Shown here piece by piece: positions 1 through 10,614 of a stretch of DNA of 64,000 bases. The notes beneath the pieces are model-generated. The model ran no database searches and was not told the origin of the DNA. It was given only the letters and a program-made list of their open reading frames with translations. Made by a program: the position numbers and the translations under genes. Origin of the DNA: Vibrio penaeicida (GTDB lineage: Bacteria; Pseudomonadota; Gammaproteobacteria; Enterobacterales; Vibrionaceae); the NCBI RefSeq assembly GCF_019977755.1, contig NZ_AP025145.1, positions 1,922,001-1,986,000 on the forward strand. Direction: 5' to 3'. Numbering within the stretch: position 1 is the stretch's first letter; each line of letters starts with the position of its first letter.

Positions 1-3000
1 GTTTTTGCTGATACCCAATTTGATACTGGCCGCACCAATGTTGATACCCAGTCCACCACCAGACGCTTCACTTTCGCCTTCTTTAACCTGGCCGAATCCC
101 CAAGCTTCAGGCGCTGCAAATGAATAACCGAGGTTTATCTGAGCCGTACCATTGTCATAGACACGGTCAGGTAGCCCATCAGCGTTGATGTCGCGCCAGC
201 TTATATTGGCGTGATCTTTGGTTTTGCCACTGGTGCCGGAAATACCCGCACCTGGCATAGAGGTGTTCGCATTGATCATTGCCTCTTTTACAGAGGTAGC
301 GGTTTGGTTGTTAGCCGCATTGCTACTGCCCACACTGAAGTTACCGCCCAGTGTGACACCTTGGTTTTGTGACCAAGAGGTGCTCGGATGACCAAGACCG
401 TTGTTTATGGCGCCAGACTCAAGCGCACCAAGCATATCGGTATACTGAACCTGAGACTCACCCACGATGTCTGGGTAGCGGTCACCGTTCATGTCGCTGA
501 AATCCGTCAGAATGCGAATATCTTGATCGGTTTCACTGTAACTGCCACTTGCACCAAATCCACCAATAGGCACACTGCCACCTATTGAGTACCCATCAAA
601 CGATAGAGTGGTCAGTTTGTTGATGGCTCGAATGGCTTGGCTGCCATCGGTGCCTGTCGGAATTGCTGATGAAGGGGCGTATTCGTCTTCCCCAAAACGA
701 GAGCTCGACATATTGCTTTCGTTAAGTAGCGAAAGCTCATCATACCCGCGCCAAGCATCAACCTGTGCAATAGGCAGCATCATGACAAAGATACTGTTGG
801 TCGGATCGTAGGCGTTATCCGCCAGATTATTCTGGTCGAGGTTATTAACATCCGGAGGAGAAGCTAACGCATCCGTCAGCGCATCATCCAATTTGAGTTC
901 GGATTCAATTATGGGTTGATCTGCTCTCGTACCATTGCCGTTATAGACAAACTGACCCCAGCCGCGGTATTCCGGACCGAACAGGTACTCTTGAGAAACG
1001 GTGTAAATACCCGCATTCCACGCTGAGACGACACCTTGAACATCAATATCTACGCCTGCTTCCTGCGCCAGCAAATCCGCTATCGCTGGGATATCGGTAT
1101 GGTACTCAATAAACAGGGTATCGCCTGTTAATACATCTAAAGAGACGTCGGTAGGAGGGGTATTCAAGCTACCCGCCGTTACTTCAAACGTCTGCTTCGC
1201 CAGCAGCGCGTTTTCTTTTTTCACCGTAAAGGTAACCGTGCCCGATTCCGTACCCAGTGGAGTGGTGATCACAGGCGTGAAGATGACCGTACCATCGGCA
1301 TTCGCGATCCAACGCTCTGTGTTACGGCTAACTTCATTGTAAATATTGAGGGAAGCCACCGTCTTGAATGCGAGAACAGCGGTGCCGTTTTGAATTTGAC
1401 CATCGATGGTTGGGTCATCCGCCGCGACATAAGTAGCAACAGGTTCCCATTCAAACGCCGACCAATCCACATTGGTATCGGCGTCGATTTCAAACCGGTA
1501 GGTGTCACCCGTATTCACATCCAAAGTTAATGCGACGTTTTGCTGTGCCGCTGGCAACCCGTACTGGGTTTCCCATACCGTAGTTGTTGTCGTATTCACA
1601 CCGTCAGAGGTGATTTTTAATACTCTTGCCGTCACATTGTCGCTAGTCACGGGCTTAGTCAAAACACCACTGATTTGCACGGTGCCATCAATCGGCATCC
1701 CCAAATCACCACCAGAGAGTACATAGTCACCCGATGCCGAAGCGCTATAAACGGACAACCCATTCGCGTCGGTTTCAGCTGGTTTGTCGGTATAGGTAAT
1801 AACAGGTGCCCATGAGACTTCATCGTAGTTCCCATCGAAGATCGACTGGACACGGAAGTAGAGGCGATCACCTTTACTCACGCTAACCGCATTCACGCCT
1901 GTTGGGGTTTTAACACCATAATCATCCGCATTAATGGTGGTTGCCCAAAGTTCAACCGCAGCATGTTGAATGGCTACACGTACGCCGTCGGCCTGGGTGT
2001 ATGCCTGGCGATCCGCACTGGTGTTTTCCACCAGATTAACAGGAGCATGGATGCTAACAATGCCGTCGTAAGGCGCTTTCCAAGTTCGTACGGTATCGTG
2101 CAGCGGGTTCTCTGCTTCAAAGTTGGCAAGCTCATTTGGATCGGTCTCGAACCAACCGTCCGTCACCAGAGACCCGGATTCATTAACGGGGTTTGGCGTG
2201 TTCGCACTTGATAGCACAAAGTGCGGTACGGTGGCATTGGTACGCTGGTTGTAAAGCACGCGTCCGTTCGCCACGATATCGGTTAAACCATCACCATTCA
2301 CATCACTGAAGTAAATGTCGTTGACCGTGGTACCACCACCACTGGTGATCCCCAGATCGCCACTGAAGCTACACGCACCGATAACCGCTTGGAAACCAGA
2401 ATTCCGCTGGCTGCCTTTATCGTGATAAAACGCGCTCGCCGAACCAGTGAATGCTTGGAAAGCCGCAAAGCTCTCACCTTCACCGGGACCGGAAAGGTTT
2501 TTCTGGTAACCAATGGTACCGCCGCTGATCAACACTTTATCTGGCAGACCATCCCCATCGATATCCGACATCACAAGGATGCCGTCATTTTCAGACTTAC
2601 TGGATCCTCTTTGGAAACCAATCGTCATCGACTTACACATCAATTGCTGATCATTAAAACCAATACTGACGCCAAAGTGGTTACCGCCACCGTCGGATAG
2701 CGTGCCACTTAAAGAACTGGCACCATTACCTGCAAACGAATCTGCAGCGGCAACTGTAGCTAAGCGCTCGACTGTTGCTTGAGGAGAAAGATCTTCACTG
2801 ACAATTTGGGTGTCGCTGCTGTGAGCAGACATAGCAGCATTCGCCAGTTGCGTGTTCAAGGCATCGATATCGCCGGATGACGTTTGGGTTGCCCCGTCAG
2901 CCGACACCTTCGGTAAGTACGAGTCAATATCCGCGACTGGCGCGAAACCCGCATTAACTAAATCCGATTTGCTCAACGGCTTCAATGCACCAATATCAAT

Positions 3001-6000
3001 GGGTTCACTGGCTAATGAGTGAGAACTGTCGTAAACAAAAGCCCCCCACTGGCGGTACAGTTGCTTGTTGGCACTGTCGCTTCTAACGTGCAATCCTGCT
3101 GGCACGTCCACACCTTGCTCCACCACAGTAACACTGGGTGTCCAGGCACTCAGTACTGTTTCATCCACATCCTGTGGTAAATGGAATTCGAAATATACAG
3201 GCTCGCCAGCCGTGACATCCAACGTGATGGTGTTGAAGATGTTAGCTAATGATAAATTCAACGATTCTTTGGCTAACGTTTGTTGGTTGCCTTTTACGGT
3301 GAAGGTCACCGTTCCGGATGCCGGTAAGCCAGCAGGTAAATTGGGTTGAAGTGTGATAATGCCGCTTTCGCTTGCCACCGTTGTACTTTCTACCGCATAC
3401 CCGTAAAGTGCCAATTTAGGATTGAGGGAGTAATCAAAGCGTGGTGTGCCATCACTGCGATAGAGCAAATCAGCACGAATATCGCTGTCGTTTGCCGCAA
3501 TGTAATGAACGTTCAGTTCAGCAGACAATTTAGTCCAATCCACATTGGTATCACTGTTGATGACTAGGTGAAGCTTGTCGTTCGCAGTAACATCAACATC
3601 CCCCACTGCCATTGTACTTGTGCCAATGCTTTCACCTGCGGCATAGCTTTGCTGCCAAATCACAGATTCGTCGCCGCTTATTGTCGTTCTTATTACGCTT
3701 GCAATCAGGTCATCAGACGTAATCGGTTTGGTTAGGGAACCACTTACTAGAATGGTGCCACTGAACGGTGCAAGCCACTGAGTACTACTTGTAGATACAA
3801 AATCGGTAGAAGAGTGGTAGACATGCTGCGGTAACGCATTGGCATCCACCTCATCCATTGCTCTGTCGGTATAGGTGATCTTGGGATCCCACAAGACTTG
3901 ATCATTACCGCCATCCTGCAAGGAGTTAACACGGAACAATACGCGGTCGCCCTCAGTTACAGAAACCGAATCCAGTGCGGTAGTCTGCTTAGGCGAGGTG
4001 TCATTGGCAGCGATGTATGTTGACCAAAGTTCCGTACTTTGAAGCTGAATCGAAGCATATACGCCATCAGAGTTTGACGATTCAGGCGATCCAGAAACCA
4101 AAGACACTGGCGCAGCAATGTTAACAGTACCAGTGTAAGGTGCTTTCCAAACCCTTACGCTATCTAAGTTTGCAAACGTATTGACAACCGTTTTACTGTC
4201 GGTAAATGTTAATCCGTTCAACGCGTCGCCAGAACCGATAAAGATCTTGTCTAGGAAAACCAAATCAGCAATCCCATCGCCATTAACATCGGTCACTGAA
4301 ATGCGTGCATTTTGGCCTGCGATCATGTCCGGCGATGCCTTGCACTGCCCAGTTTCAGTGTAAAAAGCGTCCTGCGCTGACACCATTAATTGCGACGCAC
4401 CATAGGTCACTGCCCCTTCAGAAGACACGGTAGCAGGGCGATAGCTGATGCCAGCAGAGCTGACGAAAAGTTTATCCGCCAATCCATCACCATTGATATC
4501 TCTAAACGCCAACAACGTCGGCTCGGCAGATGAATAACACGCTTGTGCTCCAGAAGAATCTAGATCGGTCGGTGATGAAGCCACAGTTGTCACATCAGTG
4601 CTCGCACTTTGCTCTTGCGAAGTTTGTTCGGAAAGCAAATAGCGGCTGTCTGCCATGCTATACGCGTCACCCATACTCCATGCCTGAGAAGCCAAGAATG
4701 GCTGATAGTTGCCACTTTGATTGCGAACATCATCGTAGTAACTCAGAGAGTGGGTGTTGAACAACTGCCCTTCGGTATCAAATTGCTGGATAGAAGACAA
4801 TAGGGTTTTATGAAACGCACCTTCCTCATAGTTAAATTCGTAAGAGCGTACTGGCTGACCTTGGAAGCGAATATCAACCTTGCGCAGTAAGTCAGCGGTA
4901 ACGCGTTTGAATCCGGTGCGTGCATCGATCATGACGTCCTGACGACGCGCTTCTGCTAAGTCGCGATCACGCGTGAAATCAACCGTATATGCACCTTGCG
5001 AACTATTAAAACCGGTATAGTTAATCGATTTGATGTAAAGCTGCTGACCCTGAACACCACCAGTACCATTGCCAATACCGGCATCGAACACTTTTTCGTA
5101 GTTATAGGTCACCGTGTTGCCGTAGGTATCCACCGTTTTAACTAATGCCCAATCTGAAATATTCCCTTCGGCAGTGGTCAATGTTGCAGCGGGCAACATG
5201 TTGGTTCCATCCCCTCCAAAGAAATGCTGAGTACCGTTTTTGTTGGTGACTTCCCACCAATAATTGGTTGGATTAGAACCATGACGAATGATGCGGTTAA
5301 AACTGCCTTCCACCCGTGGGTAAAAACGTTTTTCACTGGTACGAGTGACGGGAGTGGATCGGTGTGCCACGGGAGCCAATTGCTCACCCGCGAACAAATA
5401 GGTTTCGGTTTCCGTCGCGCCATCGTAACGCGGCACACCCCAACGGGTGTCCAGAGAAACGGTTGGCAAGCTAAGATTCCAGCCCATGCCCATCCAGCCA
5501 TTGCCTGCAGCAGAGCTGTAACTGACCTGAAGCTGTGGTGCCATCCTCTGACGTCCACCCGGCAGCTCAATCGGATAGCTGGTACGTGCATCCCCCATAA
5601 CATTGGCTTTGGGAGCCTGAATTAGGTTGATCGACGCACCCGGATTGGCGGCTTTCATGTCCTTAAGCTGAGTGGTTCCAAACGCTTGGGTTTCTGGAGA
5701 ATCCGGCGTTTGAATCACCGCATTGATCATGTCGGTAAAGTGATCCGTTTTCGAAACGATAACGCCGTCTTTCGTTGCCACCTCATTTCGGGCTAGCTGA
5801 ACCCAACGATTGGTCTCGTCATCATAGAAATAGGTGTATACGTCTTTTTCGGAGTAACCTTCAGGGATCTTACTTCTGTCATAGCCGAGCGACAGTTCGT
5901 TTTCCTGATGGAACTTAATGCCATGAGGTAAGAAACGATACGCCGATGCATCACCACTGGTGACATTCACCATGCCTTGATCAAGCGCCGGGATCTCACG

Positions 6001-7428
6001 CTCGCTCATGGTGAAAATTTCGATATCACGCTGCATTGACAGCGAGGATTTCTGAATCGTTAATGCGGCTTCTTTTAGAGTAATGTCGGTGTCGCTTAGT
6101 AAGGTTGCCACCTCTCTTGAGACTTGTCGTTCAGAAAGGGGATCGCTTGATTGCAATGCCTGAACACCAGCAGCGGTGATAAGAACCCCTTCATCGCTCA
6201 CGCTGGTTAAAGGCGCAAAGGTTAAGGTTTCATTTAACGTTTCTCCATCAGATAGCTCAGCCTTAACTTCAATCGCAGGAGAATCAGCAGGAATCAAGGT
6301 TTCAAAGCTACCATCCACCGCGGTGATCACTTTATTGCCAATGGTGAACGCAACGGATTCACTCCCCTCTCCTTGGACGAACCCTCTAACGTAAGCATGC
6401 CCTTGATATCGAATGTCTGGTTGAGGCTCAAAGACAACTAATGTGGGGTGAGCCGTCTTACTTTCCGCCAGTTCATACGACAGTTTAAGGTTTTCAACTT
6501 GATACTTTAGATGAGAATCAGAGCTTGCATAGGGAGAAAAACGAATGAGGTTTTTACCTGCTTTTAGCCAATCTACATCTATCGCTTCGCTAACAGATGC
6601 AGAACCCGATGACTTGGCTTGTAGAATGAGGCCACCTTGTGAAAAGCCATCATTTACCATTCGTATTGTACTGGCGTTCCCCGATAGCCCTTTTACGTCG
6701 TAGCTGAGGGTAGCCGATTTAATTTGCTCGGGATGGTAAGGTAGATAAACATCAAATTGATTGTCATTTTTAGCATCTCGGTATTTACCTGGAGCAGCGC
6801 CAAGCAGTGCTTGTTTGCTCGAAACAACGCTTTTTTGTACCAAAGCCACTTCCACTGGCGGAGTCAGCAAATGTGATTTGAGTGGAGAAACTTGATCAGA
6901 TAAAAAGCGAAGTTCGTTTAACGCTTTGGGTTGAGAGTTTTGAGATATTAATTGAATTCTAACCGCCGACGTACGAGCGTCTTTATTAACTGCTAGTGTA
7001 TTCCATTGCCCTTCCGGAAGGTGTTGCAAACTTATTCCGGTCAAAATAGGAATGGCTGTCCATAGATTATTAACTTTTCTCTCGACGCTGAGTGTATAGT
7101 CTGCACTTCCATATATTTGCACAGCATGTAGAGAAGATTCCTTCTCAAAATATCGCTCTATAAGCAACGCCGACGGGCTATTAAAACCCGTATTTAGAGA
7201 TTCATCGAATAATCTAGCTTGATTAAGATAAGAATGATTATTAATTTCATCTTCTTTCCCATACTCTAGAAAATAAGGGAGGGGTTGATTGTGCAAAATA
7301 TCATTATCGTTACTAGATAAAGACATCAACGCAATATTCTGTATTGCCATCGCACTATTAGAGAACACCATGGACGCAATAACAACGTAGCAAACCACTG
7401 ACGAAAAACGATGAAAATATCCATTCAT
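1..7428 (-). CDS. SpvB/TcaC-type secreted giant protein (3' end outside window)
   Basis: The frame is open from the ATG at 7428 to the window edge without a stop, giving at least 2476 residues; the C-terminus is missing. GAAGAG lies just upstream of the ATG. Residues 1-28 form a signal peptide ending SNSAMA, so export through Sec is likely. From about residue 595 the sequence fits the SpvB/TcaC N-terminal domain (SSAAGNGWMGMGWNLSLP, then GVPRYDG), a scaffold shared by Salmonella SpvB and the B component of Tc toxins. Calcium-loop FG-GAP motifs of the D-x-N-G-D-G-x-x-D type occur near residues 975, 1045, 1620, 1705, 2310 and 2410. A large beta-rich block occurs twice. I see no Rhs core or toxin domain in the visible part; a toxic C-terminus, if any, would lie beyond position 1. 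The family assignment is firm, the biological role (toxin, shell or adhesin) is not. Confidence 0.85.
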   Translation of the reverse strand, partial: MNGYFHRFSSVVCYVVIASMVFSNSAMAIQNIALMSLSSNDNDILHNQPLPYFLEYGKEDEINNHSYLNQARLFDESLNTGFNSPSALLIERYFEKESSLHAVQIYGSADYTLSVERKVNNLWTAIPILTGISLQHLPEGQWNTLAVNKDARTSAVRIQLISQNSQPKALNELRFLSDQVSPLKSHLLTPPVEVALVQKSVVSSKQALLGAAPGKYRDAKNDNQFDVYLPYHPEQIKSATLSYDVKGLSGNASTIRMVNDGFSQGGLILQAKSSGSASVSEAIDVDWLKAGKNLIRFSPYASSDSHLKYQVENLKLSYELAESKTAHPTLVVFEPQPDIRYQGHAYVRGFVQGEGSESVAFTIGNKVITAVDGSFETLIPADSPAIEVKAELSDGETLNETLTFAPLTSVSDEGVLITAAGVQALQSSDPLSERQVSREVATLLSDTDITLKEAALTIQKSSLSMQRDIEIFTMSEREIPALDQGMVNVTSGDASAYRFLPHGIKFHQENELSLGYDRSKIPEGYSEKDVYTYFYDDETNRWVQLARNEVATKDGVIVSKTDHFTDMINAVIQTPDSPETQAFGTTQLKDMKAANPGASINLIQAPKANVMGDARTSYPIELPGGRQRMAPQLQVSYSSAAGNGWMGMGWNLSLPTVSLDTRWGVPRYDGATETETYLFAGEQLAPVAHRSTPVTRTSEKRFYPRVEGSFNRIIRHGSNPTNYWWEVTNKNGTQHFFGGDGTNMLPAATLTTAEGNISDWALVKTVDTYGNTVTYNYEKVFDAGIGNGTGGVQGQQLYIKSINYTGFNSSQGAYTVDFTRDRDLAEARRQDVMIDARTGFKRVTADLLRKVDIRFQGQPVRSYEFNYEEGAFHKTLLSSIQQFDTEGQLFNTHSLSYYDDVRNQSGNYQPFLASQAWSMGDAYSMADSRYLLSEQTSQEQSASTDVTTVASSPTDLDSSGAQACYSSAEPTLLAFRDINGDGLADKLFVSSAGISYRPATVSSEGAVTYGASQLMVSAQDAFYTETGQCKASPDMIAGQNARISVTDVNGDGIADLVFLDKIFIGSGDALNGLTFTDSKTVVNTFANLDSVRVWKAPYTGTVNIAAPVSLVSGSPESSNSDGVYASIQLQSTELWSTYIAANDTSPKQTTALDSVSVTEGDRVLFRVNSLQDGGNDQVLWDPKITYTDRAMDEVDANALPQHVYHSSTDFVSTSSTQWLAPFSGTILVSGSLTKPITSDDLIASVIRTTISGDESVIWQQSYAAGESIGTSTMAVGDVDVTANDKLHLVINSDTNVDWTKLSAELNVHYIAANDSDIRADLLYRSDGTPRFDYSLNPKLALYGYAVESTTVASESGIITLQPNLPAGLPASGTVTFTVKGNQQTLAKESLNLSLANIFNTITLDVTAGEPVYFEFHLPQDVDETVLSAWTPSVTVVEQGVDVPAGLHVRSDSANKQLYRQWGAFVYDSSHSLASEPIDIGALKPLSKSDLVNAGFAPVADIDSYLPKVSADGATQTSSGDIDALNTQLANAAMSAHSSDTQIVSEDLSPQATVERLATVAAADSFAGNGASSLSGTLSDGGGNHFGVSIGFNDQQLMCKSMTIGFQRGSSKSENDGILVMSDIDGDGLPDKVLISGGTIGYQKNLSGPGEGESFAAFQAFTGSASAFYHDKGSQRNSGFQAVIGACSFSGDLGITSGGGTTVNDIYFSDVNGDGLTDIVANGRVLYNQRTNATVPHFVLSSANTPNPVNESGSLVTDGWFETDPNELANFEAENPLHDTVRTWKAPYDGIVSIHAPVNLVENTSADRQAYTQADGVRVAIQHAAVELWATTINADDYGVKTPTGVNAVSVSKGDRLYFRVQSIFDGNYDEVSWAPVITYTDKPAETDANGLSVYSASASGDYVLSGGDLGMPIDGTVQISGVLTKPVTSDNVTARVLKITSDGVNTTTTTVWETQYGLPAAQQNVALTLDVNTGDTYRFEIDADTNVDWSAFEWEPVATYVAADDPTIDGQIQNGTAVLAFKTVASLNIYNEVSRNTERWIANADGTVIFTPVITTPLGTESGTVTFTVKKENALLAKQTFEVTAGSLNTPPTDVSLDVLTGDTLFIEYHTDIPAIADLLAQEAGVDIDVQGVVSAWNAGIYTVSQEYLFGPEYRGWGQFVYNGNGTRADQPIIESELKLDDALTDALASPPDVNNLDQNNLADNAYDPTNSIFVMMLPIAQVDAWRGYDELSLLNESNMSSSRFGEDEYAPSSAIPTGTDGSQAIRAINKLTTLSFDGYSIGGSVPIGGFGASGSYSETDQDIRILTDFSDMNGDRYPDIVGESQVQYTDMLGALESGAINNGLGHPSTSWSQNQGVTLGGNFSVGSSNAANNQTATSVKEAMINANTSMPGAGISGTSGKTKDHANISWRDINADGLPDRVYDNGTAQINLGYSFAAPEAWGFGQVKEGESEASGGGLGINIGAASIKLGISKN
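945..2100 (-). repeat. Internal protein duplication, copy B
   Basis: Second copy (about residues 1778-2160). Matching landmarks are VRTWKAPYDGIVSIHAPV, SVSKGDRLYFRVQSIFDG, DTNVDW, ESGTVTFTVKKE and RGWGQFVYNGN. A pair of FG-GAP calcium loops precedes each copy, so the true unit is probably FG-GAP pair plus beta block, about 690 residues long. Confidence 0.8.
3030..4160 (-). repeat. Internal protein duplication, copy A
   Basis: First copy (about residues 1090-1466 of the SpvB-like protein) of a diverged internal duplication. Landmarks are VRVWKAPYTGTVNIAAPV at the start, then SVTEGDRVLFRVNSLQDG, the DTNVDW tryptophan motif, ASGTVTFTVKGN and RQWGAFVYDSS at the end. Each landmark recurs in the same order about 2.07 kb further along. 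The similarity is clear in protein but only patchy in DNA, so the duplication is old. Confidence 0.8.
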
Positions 7429-7916
7429 AATAAGCTCTTCTTTTTGTTTTATAACGTTTTTAACTTATTGAATATACTCACTCTCACCTTGCACTAAGAA
7501 CAACTTAATAAATAGAGCTAGAGTTACCACTTAATGAATATAACCTTAGAGGTCGTTACCACTTGCATAAGAAACAAAATGACCAGCCAAAACTCTATTA
7601 TTAAGTAAAAGCTTTAATAAAGTTATTTTAAAAATATCCCACTATTTTCTTATTAATTAGAATGTATATGAATCAGATTTGAAACATCTCGACACTATCA
7701 CTTTCAAATCTTAAACATGAGATATAACTTGTGATAGGAAATTTACATTCAACTTATTTGTTTAAATGAAATTCGAGTTCATTGTGAAATAATAATTTTT
7801 TGCCGAACAGCAAATTTTAAAGAGAAGTGATAATTATTAACAAAGAAAAGAATTTATACGCTATGTTTGCGTCTTATATATACCCAAGTAATCTCAACAT
7901 ACTTGGGTATTAAAAA
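7429..7916. other. AT-rich intergenic region
   Basis: No supportable gene. It should hold the promoter of the SpvB-like gene and the 3' end of the formamidase/ABC operon. The only clear structure is the palindrome at 7880-7910. Confidence 0.6.
7880..7910. repeat. Solo palindrome related to the 24887 MITE ends
   Basis: Perfect 11-bp arms ATACCCAAGTA and TACTTGGGTAT flank a 9-nt loop. The left 18 bases match the terminal repeat of the element at 24887-25148 except for one base (AATCTCAA versus AACCTCAA). It therefore looks like an internally deleted, ends-only copy. It sits 7 bases past the stop of the ABC ATPase gene and may also act as a 3' hairpin, but no T-tract follows on the minus strand. 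Confidence 0.65.
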
Positions 7917-9656
7917 TCAGTAATTCAACGCAACGATATGTTCATGCCCAACGTCTTCGTATTTGAGCACTTCATCTATCACAGACACATTGCGAATGGG
8001 ATCTGGCATTTTGTGTTCCGAGAGCACCATAGAGAGATCGCGTTTTACATCCACATCCGCAATAGGTACGGCTTGCATTAAACGCTGAGTGTAGCTGTGA
8101 CGAGGTGAACTGAGCACCTCATCTCTTGGGCCCATTTCAACTATCCGCCCGCCATGCATTACCGCCACTCGGTGTGATACTTGCTCAACGACGGCCATAT
8201 CATGTGAAATGAACAAATAACTTACACCCAGTTTCTTCTGCAATCGTTCTAAAAGCTCAAGAACTTGCGCCTGAACAGACACATCCAGTGCCGACACGGA
8301 TTCATCTGCCACCACCAGTTTGGGCTGAGACGCAATTGCTCGGGCGATGCTGATCCGTTGACGTTGCCCACCTGAAAACTGGTGAGGGTATCGATTCATG
8401 TGATTCGGTAACATGTCGACTTGTTCAAGCAATAACGCGACATGATCACGTACATCTGAAGCCGGGCATATTCCATGAATCAGCAATGGCTCTTTAAGCA
8501 GTTGGAATATGGTTTTTCGTGGATTTAAGGAACTGTAGGGGTCTTGAAATACCATTTGAATATCTTTGCGAATGGCGCGTAAACCCTGACCACGAAGCCC
8601 GTTTAGCTCAACACCATTAAGGTTGGCGCTGCCACAAAACGGCAGCATGTTCATCAACGCTTTTCCGATGGTGGATTTACCGCAGCCGCTCTCGCCCACT
8701 AGCCCTAAGGTTTCACCCGGTTTTATCGCAAACGACACATTTTCTACCGCCCTCACTTCCAGCTTTTCTTTTTTCCACCAAACATGTTGAACCGGAAACC
8801 GCACACAAAGATTGTTTACGTCTAGTAAAAGTTCGCTCTGAGGTACGTCTTCAACAGGTTTGGCATGCCCCAATTTAGGCACCGCTGCCAATAGGTCTTT
8901 GGTGTAGTTTGCGGTGGGAGACAAAAACAAGCTGCGCACATCCGATTGCTCCTCAACGATACCTTGATTCATCACCACAACTTTATCCGCCATTTCCGCA
9001 ACCACTCCCATGTCGTGAGTGATCATCAAAACTCCGGTATCGAAGTCGCTTTTGAGTTCATTGAGCAGCGATAAAATCTGCGCTTGAATGGTGACGTCTA
9101 AAGCGGTTGTTGGCTCATCTGCAATCAAAATTTTAGGGCGACACACCAGAGACATGGCTATCATGATGCGCTGCAACATTCCACCAGACATTTCATGAGG
9201 GTACTGATGATAACGCTTCTGCGCATGAGGGACTTTCACCGCATCTAACATACTGATCGCCATCAGTTTGGCGCTGCCGTAATCGATGCTACGATGCGCT
9301 TGAATGGCTTCGCACAGTTGCTGACCAGCGGTCATTAGAGGATTTAGCGATGTCATCGGCTCCTGAAAAATCATGGCGATGTCGTCCCCACGCATCGCAC
9401 GCATGCTTTTTTCCGGCGTGGTTAATAGGTCTTTCCCCTCAAACCAGATATGACCACTTGCCACTTTCGCAACGGGCGGCAGTAACCCCATAATTGCGGT
9501 GCTGGATAGCGATTTCCCGCTACCAGATTCGCCAGCAATACAAACGGTTTCACCCGAATTCAGAGTAAACGATAAATCATCGACCACCCTGTTAAATTGC
9601 TTCCCTGCCGCAATATCGATGGAAAGGTGCTCCACCGACAACATCGCCTTATCCAT
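7917..9656 (-). CDS. Fused dipeptide/oligopeptide ABC transporter ATPase (DppD-DppF type)
   Basis: A 579-residue protein with two complete ABC ATPase domains that energises the DppB/DppC permease pair encoded upstream. Domain 1 (about 5-260) has Walker A GESGSGKS, a variant signature MSGGMLQR and Walker [13 protein letters not shown]. Domain 2 (about 285-540) has [16 protein letters not shown] and [12 protein letters not shown]. The C-terminal oligopeptide-transporter extension follows each domain. It is the last gene of the amiC-led operon; the ATG at 9656 follows TAGGAG and starts 10 bases after the formamidase stop. The M in place of Q in the first signature is unusual but occurs in this fused family. 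The substrate is not fixed by the sequence; the operon context suggests an amide or short peptide. Confidence 0.93.
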   Translation of the reverse strand: MDKAMLSVEHLSIDIAAGKQFNRVVDDLSFTLNSGETVCIAGESGSGKSLSSTAIMGLLPPVAKVASGHIWFEGKDLLTTPEKSMRAMRGDDIAMIFQEPMTSLNPLMTAGQQLCEAIQAHRSIDYGSAKLMAISMLDAVKVPHAQKRYHQYPHEMSGGMLQRIMIAMSLVCRPKILIADEPTTALDVTIQAQILSLLNELKSDFDTGVLMITHDMGVVAEMADKVVVMNQGIVEEQSDVRSLFLSPTANYTKDLLAAVPKLGHAKPVEDVPQSELLLDVNNLCVRFPVQHVWWKKEKLEVRAVENVSFAIKPGETLGLVGESGCGKSTIGKALMNMLPFCGSANLNGVELNGLRGQGLRAIRKDIQMVFQDPYSSLNPRKTIFQLLKEPLLIHGICPASDVRDHVALLLEQVDMLPNHMNRYPHQFSGGQRQRISIARAIASQPKLVVADESVSALDVSVQAQVLELLERLQKKLGVSYLFISHDMAVVEQVSHRVAVMHGGRIVEMGPRDEVLSSPRHSYTQRLMQAVPIADVDVKRDLSMVLSEHKMPDPIRNVSVIDEVLKYEDVGHEHIVALNY

Positions 9657-9666
9657 TCGGTGACTC

Positions 9667-10614
9667 CTACTCGAACACTACGTTAGGCATGTAGAATGTG
9701 ACGAGCCAATTTGGCGCATCGACAATTTCACTGATCCTTAAGTCGCCACACACTGAGCAGAGCATGTAAGCTTGCTCTGGTGCCATATGATGTTGAGCGC
9801 AAAGCAAATCCACCATTTGGCTCACAGCGCTCCGTGCGCCAGCCATCAGATCTGGCTCTACCCCCGTAGTGACTTGATACCCTTTACTGTCTAGGTGGTT
9901 AGTCACGGGGCCGGTTGTGGTGAAATAGGGCGTATCGATTTTTAGGTTATCTACAACATCCAGTTCGACCACCACATTCATTGGGCTCTCTATCGCGGTT
10001 CCGCATACTTCCCCATCACCTTGAGCTGCATGGGTATCACCGATAGACAATAGCGCCCCTTCCACTTCAATAGGCAGATAAAGCGTGGTACCAGCCGACA
10101 AATCTCGGATATCCATATTGCCCCCCACTCGCCTAGGGGGCACAACAGAATGGTCACCGTTTTGTGCTGGAGCAACGCCAATGGTGCCAGCAAACGGCTT
10201 AAGTGGCACGTTGGCGCACTGTCCAAAAGCCGCTGGGGCTAGGGTTTGCGTGTCGTACGACCAAAGGTTCAATGCTGGGGATTGAAATTGGTCTGCCAGC
10301 AATCCAAAACCTGGAATATTGGCGGTCCAGCCAAACCCGCTGGGCTTGAATTCGTGAATGGTCATTTTCAACACATCGCCCGGTCTCGCACCTTCAACGA
10401 ATATAGGCCCAGTTACTGGATTGATTTTGCCAAAGTCCAGCCCTGCAATGTCTTCAGCCGTAGAAGAGGTGGTGAGTTGCCCACCAGAGCTGTCTAAACA
10501 TTCAAATTCCAATGTGGTTCCCCGCGCCACATGGTACGCGGGGGAAATGGCGTTATTCCAACCATGATGATGGTGGACGCTATGGATGGTTTTCACAAAT
10601 GAGTTATTGCACAT
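9667..10614 (-). CDS. Acetamidase/formamidase family amidohydrolase
   Basis: FmdA/AmdA-type enzyme expected to hydrolyse formamide, acetamide or similar short amides to ammonia and the acid in the cytoplasm. Family features include HHHHGWNN near the N-terminus, DVLKMTIHEF, the LSIGDTHAAQGDGEVCGTAI metal-site region and GTIGVAPA. I chose the ATG at 10614 (MCNNSFVK), giving 315 residues, the usual family length. Longer in-frame starts up to 10683 would run far into the binding-protein gene. The chosen ATG overlaps the end of that upstream gene by 11 bases, suggesting translational coupling. Its place between a transporter and AmiC/AmiR-like regulators supports amide catabolism. Confidence 0.9.
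   Translation of the reverse strand: MCNNSFVKTIHSVHHHHGWNNAISPAYHVARGTTLEFECLDSSGGQLTTSSTAEDIAGLDFGKINPVTGPIFVEGARPGDVLKMTIHEFKPSGFGWTANIPGFGLLADQFQSPALNLWSYDTQTLAPAAFGQCANVPLKPFAGTIGVAPAQNGDHSVVPPRRVGGNMDIRDLSAGTTLYLPIEVEGALLSIGDTHAAQGDGEVCGTAIESPMNVVVELDVVDNLKIDTPYFTTTGPVTNHLDSKGYQVTTGVEPDLMAGARSAVSQMVDLLCAQHHMAPEQAYMLCSVCGDLRISEIVDAPNWLVTFYMPNVVFE

Noticed and set aside
388..7000. Many short frames on both strands within the first 7.4 kb (for example plus 5224-5625 and minus 5178-5603)
   Set aside because: They overlap the long minus-strand frame of the SpvB-like protein, which has signal peptide, domain signatures and repeats in one reading frame; the short frames show no family and no ribosome-binding sites.
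7880..7910. Palindrome considered as a plain intrinsic terminator of the formamidase operon
   Set aside because: No T-tract follows on the minus strand, and its arms match the MITE terminal repeat; a stabilising role is still possible.
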